Source: Ianthella basta (Eukaryota; Porifera; Demospongiae; Verongiida; Ianthellidae). Taken from it: DNA of 64,000 bases. The stretch lies in contig OZ025885.1 of assembly GCA_964019415.1 (NCBI GenBank), positions 3,880,672-3,944,671 on the forward strand, written 5' to 3'. Both the position numbers and the translations under genes were made by a program. Of this stretch, positions 47,601 to 59,412 are shown in pieces. Under the pieces are notes generated by a model that made no database searches, was not told the DNA's origin, and was given only the letters and a program-made list of their open reading frames with translations. How positions within the stretch are numbered: the stretch's first letter is position 1; every line of letters starts with the position of its first letter.

Positions 47601-50575
47601 ACAATATTGTTGCTGTCCTGGCTTGGCGGTATAAATTGACGGGAGGTCCGCTGATCACAACAAAGCCTCCAGTGTGCACAGCTCCAAAGGATGGCGAGAG
47701 GCTAATCACTTCTATAGCAAGAAAGGAGAGCAAGTGTGGCCAAGCAGTTGACATATGGGACATGCTTTGTAAGCATTTTGTTAATGCCATTGCGAAGGAC
47801 AGTTTTGGTTGATATGCATTTAATGTGCTTTACTTAAAATTGTGTTTGATTAAAAATAGTATTTGATTAAAAAATGAATAATATTTTCACCAGGAATGTA
47901 TACAAGTTGTGCAAACTACAGACAAACATGGATTGAACAAGGAAGGCTCACAGCTGTCCTAAATTAAACTCACCAGGTGAACAAAGACTGACTATAAAAA
48001 ATGGGAATAAGGTTCCTATGGTATCTTTGCAGTTTTTGTCATCAAAAATAGTGACTGTGTCTATCTGATAGACATACTGCCCTTTCAGATTGCAGTCTCT
48101 CATGTTGGTGTCATTCAGCACTTCAATGACATTATCTGTTAATGAATAGCTAAACTTCTTGAAGTTCACGCCATCTCCTGCATTGATCCCCACCATGGCT
48201 GGAGTCCCTCCAAATCCATTGCTCCCTCCACTAGCATCTCCAGTGACCCAGGTCAGATTGGCATAGTTGAATATGGTGAATGAGAATAGACCATCTGTTA
48301 CTACAACCACTTGGAATGTGTTTCGCTGCAAAGACAGGCATTTAATAGTTTAATTTAGAGAGATGTATATATACTTCAACATCAATGTCTACTCTTACAC
48401 CTGATAGTATATAATGACATATTAAGTAACTAGCCACGCATTCAAATTTATATGGATAATCTACTGCATGCAAAGTTGAATGCTAGTTCATGTTTACATT
48501 CTACTGCTGTGCAGTAATCATTGACGGCTTGGCTGGTCTAGACACCAGGACACGACTCAAACTGTAAACTGTTGTGAGTTGACCCAGGATCTAACGCAGG
48601 TTACTGAGGTAGGAGCAAATGAGAGCAAACTTTCATTTGCAAGTAGACCTAGCCTATGGTACCTCCTACTGGGTGAGGAGGGTAGCAGATGTGTCAATTG
48701 GGGTATTGTAGCTGCTGTTACAGTACAACGGCTCTGGTTGCAGGGCCCGCCCCCTGCCCCCAATGCTTAGTAGACACATCTGCCGCCAGGGTGTATCACA
48801 ACAATGGAGGTGCGACACATGTGTGAAGGAGGCTTTGGCTTCTGTACACGAATGTGTTGTATTAATTTTATATCATTTTTATCTTCACTATGAAAAAATT
48901 ATGCAGAAATTTGAATTCACAAGCAAACCCTTGGCTTATGAAATATTCTGGCATATGTATTATTACTGCTCAGCTATGGACTATATTTTATGTTTGTATG
49001 TGAGATTGGAATTCGATGTTTGTTCAGGATTAATCATTGATGGCAAAAGGTTAGCACCCAATGCTGATATTGGAGGATTGACCCACACATTTTGTGTGCA
49101 TAGCTTTCTTTGTAACCTCTATGTAGTCTGCAAATGTCTACACTAATTCTATGAAGTCTTACACAGGCATGCTTCAAAGATGTCAAGGCAAAAGGGCACA
49201 TTATAGAACTGAAGAGGGAAGAATTGTATTTCTATGCTGGATTATATATACCAGCCTCTGCCATTGAATATATATGGACTGGCACAAGTATTATTCTAGG
49301 AACTCTTCAGGTGCACAATCATGCAATGGCATGCAGTTATTAACAACCAGTATGGTCCAAGAAAATATCGCAAACTACCTTGTTACCAGAAACCCTTTAT
49401 TCAGCTACGTATATATAGCTACAGCATTTGCCTTCTTCTAAGCTGTAAAAATGAGTCATTTTTGACGTGATAGGGATTGAGAATGTAGGAAGGCCTTTAG
49501 CCATACAGCTATAAACTCCTCCAGGCACCTACGCCTTTGCCTAGTTGAGTGTGTAGTTTTAATTGGGTTAACTATACTTCAGTAAGCTCCATTGCAGCAA
49601 GCAGTTTAGCATATAATTGCTGACTATGGAAACCAGACACTAGATTACAGATTATTTATATACTTTATCAGACAAAGCGTATCACATCTAACTCAAGGAC
49701 TGACCATATCATCATCCATCTGCCTAGCTAGTTCATGTTTAACATACTTGTCTTTAAGTGTTAATCATTCACTGACATCGATGAAGTCAGCTGTAGGCTG
49801 CCAAAACATCTGATTGAGTTCTGATTTGGATAGTGTCTCAATGAATTCGAGTTCTACAACACATATTAAATGAAACATATTAAAGAAACTTTACAACAGT
49901 TTTCATCAGAACAGCAATTAAATGTGATGAGGTTTTGGGAAACTCAAGCCAAATGAAACCTTTCCCTGCTCACCTTATCTCCTTTTCTGTCATAATACCC
50001 CACTTCACTCCAAGTTGCAACAAGTGCCCATTTTGGATTGAAGCGGGCTGCAAGCTGAAAACCAGCTCTTGAGTGAAGTATGACTTGCTTTATTGTAGCT
50101 AAGGTTGTTGCAATAGTGCTTGTTCTGAAGAAAACTGTCCCAAGCCCTCCTCTGGTGTCTACATCTGCCCAGAATGGAGCTATCAAGGCCACGCCCACTC
50201 CTGTGACACTGTCAGCCGCTTTGAGAGGAAAATCTCTAGGTGTAAAGTCTGGAATTGGTGCTTCAATGGAGAGTAGACCATTGTTGTTGATCTGATGCAA
50301 AGGAAACATGTTAATGTTCAATTATGTTATAATTGCTGTTCATAACGCACTGTGTGCTTCAGTGAATGTTTGTACGACCTCACATGAATGGTTGTAGCAA
50401 GCTGATCATAGAAGGGAAACCTCACTGGCACTGAAATGCTAGTGGTGTTGTCATCATTGGAGAAGAAGATGGTATCGCCATTGGCAGTCCCAAAAGGAAT
50501 AAAGTTGTCAACACTCAGAGCACTGCAGCCTGCCGCCAAAAGGGACAGGAAGAACACAGCCCTTGAGCAGGTCAT
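44687..50575 (-). CDS. Gene C: secreted NIDO-AMOP protein
   Basis: Nine exons, all phases agreeing: 50575-50384, 50291-49974, 48325-47974, 47711-47436, 47319-46632, 46261-45993, 45918-45877, 45803-45282, 45003-44687; 991 residues. Residues 1-19 are a signal peptide (AVFFLSLLAAGCSA). A NIDO domain covers about 30-285 (GVALIAPFWADVDTR; PAMVGINAGDGVNF). Residues 288-379 resemble an IPT/TIG fold (ISLSPSFGAVHTGGFVVISG). An AMOP domain covers about 563-690: CPATMRQAFLD, CYLNPGAKQC, then after the intron KCCYDSKDILL, SGGRD, WPIIICCEDL. NIDO plus AMOP is the core of the MUC4/SUSD2 family, which also has VWD and a TM helix; neither was seen here. The last 280 residues are not recognised. Likely an extracellular adhesion or matrix protein. 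Confidence 0.87.
49771..49812 (+). ncRNA. Degenerate hammerhead-like motif in gene C intron 2
   Basis: GATGAAG-TCAGC-TGTAG-GCTGC-CAAAACATC fits a Penelope-terminus hammerhead (stem II pairs CAGC with GCTG), with GAAA changed to AAAA and an imperfect CTGATGA (insertion before GATGA). Probably a dead retroelement end. Confidence 0.35.
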
Positions 50576-51004
50576 GCTCCTATGCAATCCTGTTTCGAGA
50601 AGCTGCTGTTGCACTCCAAGTGGTACACAGTAATACCTACTGTAACACTATACAGTAAATTTGAGAATCCTATTGTCTTCCTGAATACGTGCTAATATAG
50701 TAGCATACCTGCAACAGACACAGCCATGCAGGTGCATAACATGACCTAATGTACATGAAAATGTAATGGCATGAAGTCATCTGGCCATTATAGACTATTT
50801 TCAAATGAGCAGAACAGAGCCCATATTGCAGCTGTACGTCTTGTAAACAACATTAAGCAAATGGAATTTAGTCTATGAGATGTATAATGTATACAGCAGT
50901 CACGTATGTGCTAAATGGAGAGGGTCCATGTACCATGGTTATGCAAACAAAAGACAATGTTATAAACTACGCATGGTAAGAAACAGGGGAGAGGGGAAAA
51001 ATGG

Positions 51005-51078
51005 AAGTGGGCCGAACCAGAGCCAGCGACCTCCAGATCAATAGTTGATCCTTTAGCAGCTGAACCACTGGTCACTGC
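51005..51078 (-). mobile_element. tRNA-derived SINE head (candidate)
   Basis: The minus strand has a box-A-like TGGTTCAGCTGCTAAAGGAT and, about 35 bp on, a box-B-like GGTTCGGCCC, the spacing of an RNA polymerase III promoter. It does not fold as a good tRNA (no clean acceptor stem), so a SINE head or decayed tRNA is more likely than a working tRNA gene. Confidence 0.35.
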
Positions 51079-51189
51079 CAACAGTCATTTGTTATTCTTA
51101 AGAGTTAAATGTACTAAATGACATTCAAATCAAGCAGAATATACACTACATTCTTATCAGTTCACTGGGTTATGGCTAGGTGTAGACAT

Positions 51190-51480
51190 TCTAGGAATTG
51201 GAAACTCCACAAGCTGGGAAATAGGAGGACAGATGTTAATTGTCACAATTATTACCAAACATTTTGGCCCAATGTAGGGCCTTCATCAGTGGTAGATCAA
51301 AGTACAGGACATGGTGACATATATACACTAACAATGGGGGGAGGGGCAAGGTGGGAAAACATGGTTGGGAAAAAAGGTGTGGGCGGGAATATAGGTGGTT
51401 GTGTAGGCTCATAGTCGCATTGATACTTCCACTGGTAACAGATTCTTGAGCAGGACACAACTTGTTACTGTGCATATGTA
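51190..51480 (-). mobile_element. Penelope-like terminus with near-intact hammerhead
   Basis: Minus strand near 51290-51255: CTGATGA, stem II GGCCC-TACATT-GGGCC, then AAAA in place of GAAA, then TGTT. The flanking sequence (GAGGACAGAT..TTGTCACAA.ATTATTCCAAA) recurs at 57270-57310, and the far side (ACTGGTAACAGATTCTTGAGCAGGACACAA) matches the 2828-3029 foldback. Only the terminus is present; no RT. Confidence 0.6.
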
Positions 51481-51532
51481 AAGGATGGAAACACAACAGT
51501 TAATGGCATGATAATATATTTTTGCATAAGTT

Positions 51533-54500
51533 CTAAATTCCTTCACTCATTGTTTCGCAATTATAGCCCATTAGTATCGGCATGGTCCTCCTGGCCCTGC
51601 AAGATTGAAACAGCACATTGTTTAGGTCAAATGGAGATACTTTATAACCCACCGGGCTACTATTATTGCAAGCTGTGTTGTGGTACATAAGTTACCTTGC
51701 CTGTTTTCTGTAACATAAAATTCCTGTCATCGCTATGGCAGTGGTAGCAATTGCCAGAAATAGGACAACAGTGGCTACAGACACTGCAATCACTGTGACA
51801 TTTGTGTGTGAGTTGCCAGGTTGGTCTACAGAGCAGCCTTCTGGCTTCAAAGAGTCAATCACTACTGGACATGTGGTGTCCACCTGTAGCAGTGTGGAGG
51901 CCACCATGATGGGAGGGGTGGAGGCAACCCAGGAGGTGAGGAGGGTGGATAGGTCATCACTTCCAGGTAGTGCAGTATAGGAGAACTCTGCAAGGAACAC
52001 CACTGTGTGGCAGTCCTTGGTTCCAAGACAGCTGAAGACATGCCTCTGTACAGACAAGGAACAGCTTGAGTTCTGTTGTGGGGTGACTGGGAAGGCACTC
52101 AATATGTCCGAGAGCTTGGCCTCAGTGTTGCTCTCCTGCACATATGTTAAACAGGTATACTGTAGGACTGGAGGCAACTTGTACTGAATGTACAGATTGA
52201 TGCTGTCTATGCTGTTCAGGTACTCACCACCCAAGTGAGACAATCTGAAACTGGTCTCAAGTAGAGCTGGATGACAGTTGTCACTGAAAGAGTTAAAGGA
52301 TTGTATAGAGTAAACCTAATTCGAAGATTTTGATGCACATTTTCCCCATACCACCCTTTGCAGTTGCATGTATTATTTCAGATAACACACTATCTACAAG
52401 CATGCACATCTTCGCAGATTTATAGAAAACTGGTCTTCTTGCCACCATGATAATTATATTAAGTGAGATTTGGGAAATTTGCATGCACAACCACTAGAGA
52501 CTGGGAAATCATTATTGCTGTTAAGTTACAACAATTCACAAGTGATCATAGATCAGTGAGAGAGTGCAGATATGTACATGTTTGGCACAAACGCACATAC
52601 AGTAGACACATACACACACAGTGAAAACCCTTTTATCCACATTTGTGAGATGCATCTCACCTTGCACTTGCAGAGTAGCTGCTGCTTGGTCTGTGTGCGT
52701 GGACCCATCACTGTTCATGTTGCTAGCCATACATGTCGCCACTGCTCCACAGTCTAGTGCAGTCACATTGTGGAGAGTGACAGTGCGGGTCACCTCCATG
52801 AAGCCAGTGGGAGTGGCCTCTGTCATCAGGGTCTGGTCCCCAATGGTGTAGGAAGCAGTCACTCCTGACAGCTGGATGTTGAGGGTTGTCTCAGGAAAGC
52901 CACGGGCAAGACAAGTGAAGGTGACATTGTCACCCAGAGGAGCTGTTTGCTGGGCAACTTTTAGTCCATTGATCATGATGAAGGCAGAAGGAGCAACTGT
53001 AGTGAATTTACAGGAATAAAGCACAAGGATGGTCTGGTTTCTTGTAGCATGTTATACATATGCAATGGGACTGTTACCATGGGAACAGTACAGCATGCAG
53101 TCCATTATACTGTAGCATAATATACTTGGTGTATTAATGACATGTACAGCTTCACCTTATGTACCTACAGCCTTAATCAGGCTACAAATGCACTACATGG
53201 CATATCAGAGAGTCATGTTATGGGCTTATTATACATTGCAAGACAGCAGTATACTTACCAAAGGTGCCAACAATCGCAGTGTTCGATGGAATTGGACGAA
53301 TTATGCTGACTGCTGTTGGAAACATGGATAGTCCATAGTACCCCACTCTAAGAGAGGCTGACCCAGCAGGGATGGTGTAGGTCTGTCCCACGTTGGATAT
53401 TGTAGCAGATGTGAACAGACCTTTGGATCCATTTAAGAAGGTGGGATCATCCAGGTTGTATGCCCAGTCGTGAGCATAGTAATTCCCTCTGAACCTTGCC
53501 TCCAACACCAGATCAGTACTACTGTCCAGTACTACATACCGGGGGGTCACTCGGACAGGAGGGGGAGGGGGGAACTCTGCATAGGGGGAAAGAAGATTCA
53601 CTTTGCAAGGTATGAAAAGTTGTTGATTGAACAATCTGACTGCACCATACGTATGTAGCAAGCATACATAGTGCATAATATTATATTGTTCAGGAGTACA
53701 GAACCAGCTCTTGGCAGTACTGCGTAATAGGAGACTCAACTGACTAGTGGGTTTGTGGTGTGTGCCATTAGCGTTAAACTACAGAGTGCAATGATTGAGG
53801 AGTCCCTTGCCATCACGTATGTAATTAACAAGTTAGTTAATACTCTTTACTCACTCCTCACCTGATCCATAGAGATACAAGTCACTGGTTGTGTTCTCAT
53901 TTGTGTCACTTGTGTTGGCAAAGCAGTGGTAGACACCATCATGGACTGGGTGGAAGTTGAGAAACTGTAACTGAATACTCTTCTCTACTGATGAATGGGC
54001 TATTTCAGTCAGTGTAGTGTTCACCAGGGCCCCATCACTGATCACCACCCCATCTTTGTAGAAGTAGCCAGTGAATGCATCAGTTGAGTGAGTAATGGAA
54101 CAACTGATGTTGAAAGCAGCTCCAATGTTGAGGTTGTAACGTGTTGAGCCAGTAGCTGCAGGATTGGTTGACCAAACTTCAGAAGGTGGTATCAGCTTAG
54201 ACACCACAGAGAGACCTGTCAGGGCATTTAGAGACAGCATAACACGAAAATCATTCATTATTCTGAATGACTACGTATGTATGAGTGCACAGGCTGAATG
54301 CAACTGAAGCAGCAGACATCAGCACAGTTAGTACTCATGACTGGCATGCAGCATACTCAGTGCGTGGGTTGGACTGTTCATGCACTATATGTGTATATAT
54401 GCAAAGTGGCCAGTAGCATTGTACAGTATAGAAAATGTATAATTATATGTACATTGGCACACAGTCTGCAGTAGTAGTACTAGTTTCAGTTCATCAAATT

Positions 54501-55111
54501 ATCGGCATTTGAATTATTACTATGCAAATAGCCTGAAATAACACTACATTTGCAAGGTGGACATGAATCTGACAAGTTGAGGACTGAATATATTTAATTT
54601 AAGATTTATATTCACACTCTAAAACAACCCACTCCAGTGTTCTCCCTGGAACATTGTTTAAGTAGGGTGGGGGGTGGGACAGTTGAGGGGACAGTGGGGC
54701 AGGTGTGAGGGAGGACAGGGGACAAGGGGAGAGTGGGGAGTCACAGGGGTTAGGTGGGAGGGGAGACAGGGAACAGGCTTGCTCCTATACATGTACATAC
54801 TGTTATATGTACATTATAAGCATAGGGTACATTGTGCTGGAAACATTGCATGGAATTCTGATTCAAAAGGTACATGTTCTGGATACGGCTAGCATCTAAT
54901 TATCATGGACATTGTATTGTTGCATACAGACATCATAACCGACTACTGGAACATCATTCATGCCTTCCCACTTGCATGCAATATACATACACCTTACTAT
55001 ATTGCATGGAAATTACAGCAATTTTATGCTATATTGCTCTATGGTCTAACCTTGAGCCGCTGCCAGTAGAGACAACACCAGTACACCTACATGAGTTGGA
55101 GAAGAAGGCAT
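51533..55111 (-). CDS. Gene B: short Ig receptor, paralogue of gene A
   Basis: Seven exons: 55111-55051, 54215-53862, 53576-53259, 52996-52661, 52283-52228, 52135-51696, 51596-51533; 542 residues. ATG opens a signal peptide (MPSSPTHVGVLVLSLLAAA). Exon 2 is an Ig domain (about 21-138); exon 3 is the same unassigned module as gene A (VRVTPRYVVLD, 139-244); exon 4 is an Ig domain (FTCLARGFPETTLNIQL, 245-356). Exon 5 matches gene A exon 20, and exon 6 holds the membrane-proximal domain and TM helix (about 490-514), matching gene A exon 21. All central Ig and FN3 exons of gene A are absent. The last exon is tentative: it gives a 22-residue tail (RARRTMPILMGYN...) without gene A's tyrosine motifs, and lies next to a retroelement end. 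Exons 1-6 are well supported. Confidence 0.8.
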
Positions 55112-56425
55112 GATGTACACAAAAACTCCTATTTCCACCTGGTAGTAGTGTTATGCACAGCGTGTATACTGTACATAGTAGCACCTGTATGAGTGTATGG
55201 GATGTGATGAATGAGATCAGTTGTGAATGCGTTCTTACCATAACTTTCAGTCAATGCATGTGTGTTGCAGGAAACACAACAATGCCATGTTTACACAATA
55301 GTGTGCATTCCTCGCTTTTAACCATTCATCAGCATGCAGAATATAGGTATGTACTGTTGGACAGACGCATGCATGATGTCCAGGTTACCTAGTGGTCTGT
55401 CATAGGCTGCATATACCATAGCAGCCAGTAGCTATGCCTACTACTTGACTACGTCACCGATCATAGTACAGGAATGTGTTTACAATGAGTGAAATGCACA
55501 CATGTACAGGAGTGATCACGGACACCTGCACAGAGGGCCCCTCTACTTGATCTAAGGAGTACGTTGTGTATGACTGATGGTATATAGTGCTCACTTTGAC
55601 CTCAGGTTTAGCGCACTTCATGTGCATCTTCCATAACTTGCTAGCTACATACTTCATCCTGTAGCAATTCATACATGTGTATGAAGCAGCTTTATGCATA
55701 GCATGCCAGCTGTAGCATAGGTCAGGCCCATTTGGCCAGACCTTTTTCATCTATATATAGTCCAAATTTAGACATGAAGTTGTTAGACTCTTGTGCAGGG
55801 TAGTAGGCACTCTCTACAAATGTCATTACTTAAGAACTGTGTGACAGAGGAACTTGTACAGACTAAAGTCCACCTTGCAGAATTGGAAGATAGCATTAGA
55901 CCCAATGCCTCCCATGCACCCACCTGTGCTTAACACCAATTGAAAGAGCACTTTACTCTTGGTCATCTCGCACTGGTTATACAGTAATGAGTGAAATTAG
56001 CTAAACGATTCAAACACCAGAGGCACTGTACTCACTATGATTGTACCTCATTACACAGAAAGCTTGTAGCTCACAACCAAGCCTTTATATATATAGGAAA
56101 ACCTTGTCCTTATAAGGCAGGCTTGAATATTTTTGTACTGCACCCACTGACCACACAGGAAATAATGTATGCTAATATAATATAGCAATAGAGCATGTAA
56201 CTGAAATGCATAATTATGCAATTGCAAATGTTGGGTAGGCACATAATTTTTGCAATGTGCGCTGTGTGTCAGTGGTTGCTATACTGCAAAGAAATGGTAC
56301 AGATCTAAAGTATGCTTAAGTATACATTCCAATTACACACTTGGGCTACATAGTAATTGCAATAACTACTAAATTATGCCACTGGTTACAGTACAATAGC
56401 AAATTTCAATCCATCAATTCACAGA
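55112..56425. other. Intergenic between genes D and B
   Basis: AT-rich, with many ACGT/TGCATG words; no coding exon or repeat recognised. It should contain the gene B promoter near 55120-55400. Confidence 0.35.
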
Positions 56426-58662
56426 TTACTTTGATTTCACTATGCCCACTATGTCATCCTTGTAGTAAACAACCACACATGCCATCAACAGCAAACATCC
56501 TGGAAAGATCAGTACTGTAATGATTATACCAGCTAAAGCTTCTGCAGGAATTGTTCCAAAGACACCTGCAGGGGGAAGGCAAAGCAAAGGTATGCAGACA
56601 TTCTGTATACTGTATATCATGTGCAATTGGAGTGTACGTGTTTGTATGTAACATGAGTACAAGGGTAAATGGTTTGTATCCCAGGATAAGCTGAACCACC
56701 AAAGATTTGCAAGCCTATGACTGCCTTCCGTTGCTTTATCACTACAGTACAGCAAGAGCAAGAGGACAGGTACATCCCAAACGATATGGTGAAGAAGATT
56801 GAACTCACTTAGTATCTGGGCTTGAGCTTTAGGCTAGGGAATCTTAGGAAGGCCTAAATGATCTGCACATCAAATGGAAGATCAAGCCATACCTACCACT
56901 GCCAGACAAGCAGAGTGGCTTGGCATTTATATTGCATGTATACTGGGTAGATACTAAAGTTGTTGGCTTGAAAAACAATGTAAATCTTGTAAAGTGAAGA
57001 TGACGTTGGCTTCAGCATTGCCGTTTAGCACCCAGACCCACACACACGTGTGATGCAAAAGATGGGATTGGTAAGACTATATAGGATAACCTGCTCAGCC
57101 TAGTGATAATGGCCAAGCTAAGCACAGCTGCAATGCACAGAAAAGGGTTGATAATTCAATAATTAACATTTTGTTGTTAAATTTGTTAGTGTCTGTGTAT
57201 GTATCTTAAACTTAGAAAACTTCTGTGCGGCTAGAGTTACAACTGAGAATTGGGAATTTCACTAGCCAAAAATTCGAGGACAGATTCTTTTGTCACAACA
57301 ATTATTCCAAATATTATGACCACAATCAAAGACCTTCATAAATAGTAGGACAAAAAGTACATGGCATGGGCTGTGACTGCTTCAGTACTCCATTAATTTA
57401 AAGCTTTGCTTAAATTTCATTTACCGAACAATCATAGTACATCTCAGAGCAATAATACTTCATGCATGGCAAAATGGCACATTAGAATTGCAGATTACTG
57501 CTTACGATTGCACTGAGGTATGCTCCCACTCCACTGTCCACCAGACTGGCAGGTTAGATTGCTTTGCCCCTGCAGTGTGTAGCCTACATCACAGGTATAG
57601 GTCACTGTAGAGTTGTAGGTTGTATTGGAGAGACTGTGTCGACCATTTGTAGGAGTTCCAGGGTCGCCACAGTCAATGGCTGTATTGGGAAACAAATGGC
57701 ATATTCCTAAACCTGCATGGCTTATAATTAATTTGCCTGAAATTGAAGGTTGTACAGCTTTGTTATAGGTTGTTGCACTACCATGGATTAATCAGACACA
57801 ATCTGCATGAGGTGGCTAAAGATTTCAATCAGTCTCATATGGCCTTCCTTTCCGAGAATAGGAGAGAGCAAGACTATGCTATATATGTAGTACAGGGTCT
57901 TTCACAATCTTTGGATAGTTTGTGGCATGCATAATTTCAAGTATATTGGTTTGTATAACAATGCATGGTATAACTACCGTATACAGTTAGTTGTCTTGTC
58001 ATTTTCAAATTTGTGCATTATCATCACACTGTATTTATGCCTTGGCCATGCCACTTGCACAATTAGTGGTCTGATCACTCCGAGGTACGTAGCTATATGC
58101 TTGGAGCTAGACTGCCACGTGTAATCTGTAGCTAGTTGTCATATGCACTACCACTCACCTGAAACTTGAACTTCTACACTATGATTACTGAAATCACCAG
58201 CCAAGTTGGCAGTACAAGTATAGGTACCAGAAGCAGAAAGGTTTGCTCTGTTGAAGTGAAGAATTCTTATCCAAACTGGAGAGTATACGTTGAAATTCGT
58301 GCCTTCAAATCTCTCCGTGTACACATCGTGGTCACTTGATTCACTTCTGCCGACTGAAGGCAAGCGGGTGCCGATTTTGTTTTGCCAGAAGAGAGCGCGC
58401 ACTGTTCCAGGCTCGGGAGTATTTTCCACTCTGCACCAAATGCTGATCGTCTGATTTACACCTACCATCACTGGACCGGTGAGGGCAGACCCGTTCCGAA
58501 TTCTTGAAATGGTGGGATTGCTGGATTCAGTGCCATGAGTAGCTGAAATAATGAACCAGCGATTTATAACCAGGGATGGATCAACTCTCGCCCTGGCTCA
58601 TAGCGCTTACCCAGTAGAAAAGCTAGAAGGATCACACTGATGTACAAGCCCAATGATTCCAT
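56426..58662 (-). CDS. Gene D: small Ig-sushi transmembrane protein
   Basis: Four exons, all phase 1: 58662-58611, 58542-58159, 57679-57506, 56565-56426; 249 residues. Signal peptide MESLGLYISVILLAFLLG (1-18). An Ig domain follows (Cys in ISIWCRVEN and SGTYTCTAN, about 18-145). Then one sushi/CCP domain (IDCGDPGTP, YTCDVGYTL, LTCQSGGQW, IPQC, 146-203). A TM helix (AGIIITVLIFPGCLLL, about 212-234) leads to a short basic tail ending VKSK. Ig plus CCP is a common arrangement in complement-like and adhesion receptors. No tail signalling motif was seen. Confidence 0.88.
57240..57375 (-). repeat. Penelope-like terminus, degraded
   Basis: GAGGACAGATTCTTTTGTCACAACAATTATTCCAAATATTATGACC...AGACCTTCAT matches the terminus at 51230-51290 with many changes. 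The hammerhead core is no longer recognisable. It lies in intron 3 of gene D. The downstream copy of the 28.8-kb repeat (57810-58115) sits in intron 2. Confidence 0.5.
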
Positions 58663-58828
58663 CAGACCTGTCTGGCCGGCACAACTCCAACCTAACCTTG
58701 GTATACGTGGCTAATCTTACCTATGTGTGCCGTTCTATTGGTATCATTCACATGCATGTTTAGACGTGCACTACCGCATTAGCACCCCCGCATGTACACA
58801 CACACTTGCACTATGGTTGCTGTCTTGA

Positions 58829-59215
58829 ATGGCTGCTCAGGTATTCATAACATCTGTCAGTCCCACTGTACTGGCTTCCCTAGCTAATGCCATAGCAGAT
58901 AATGATATTACACTAATAAGTGGTTACTTGATCATCCCTTCAAGCTACCTACGCAGGAGCTTCAAATGTGACAGACTGCAAGGAGATGAAACACTGGTGG
59001 ACAGGACTTCTCTCTCCACTGACAGAGCTAGTCACGGAACTGCTTAAGGTATGCCTGAGGTCAACCTACGTCAGTTACGAGGGAGCCTTCTATGAGCAGC
59101 AGCTGCCATGGGTCCCCCAGTCTCTGCTGTGGTGGCAAACCTCTACAAGGAGCTCTTTGAAGAGTTGGCACTCGGATCGATCTGCCCTGCTCCCTGCGCA
59201 CAGGCCTAATGCATG
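58829..59215 (+). mobile_element. Penelope-like RT fragment
   Basis: Broken plus-strand frames: RLQGDETLVDRTSLSTD, then LLKVCLRSTYVSYEGAFYEQQ, then VVANLYKELFEELA-type sequence with shifts. This matches the RT palm of Penelope-like elements (compare [17 protein letters not shown] at 29.4 kb). It fills the gap between genes E and D. Confidence 0.65.
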
Positions 59216-59412
59216 GAAATATATATACTTGTACTAAAGCTGCTAGACCTATTTTCGTTAACTCCATGCTCTTAGTAGCTTATCAGGAGACATCATTGAC
59301 AATTGTACTATCAGACAAAGCACTGTTCAGTTGTGCCTAGCATCTGTGCAACTTGGCATGCATCGGCCTTATAGTACACAGTGACAAAAATGGCAACAGC
59401 TACTCAATAAAG

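Noticed and set aside
48763-49146. 127-codon plus-strand frame in gene C intron 2
   Set aside because: No splice context, no recognised motif, and low-complexity composition; likely intronic chance or repeat sequence.
51005-51078. Functional tRNA gene
   Set aside because: Only A- and B-box-like stretches are present; acceptor and anticodon stems do not close. Kept as a SINE-head candidate.
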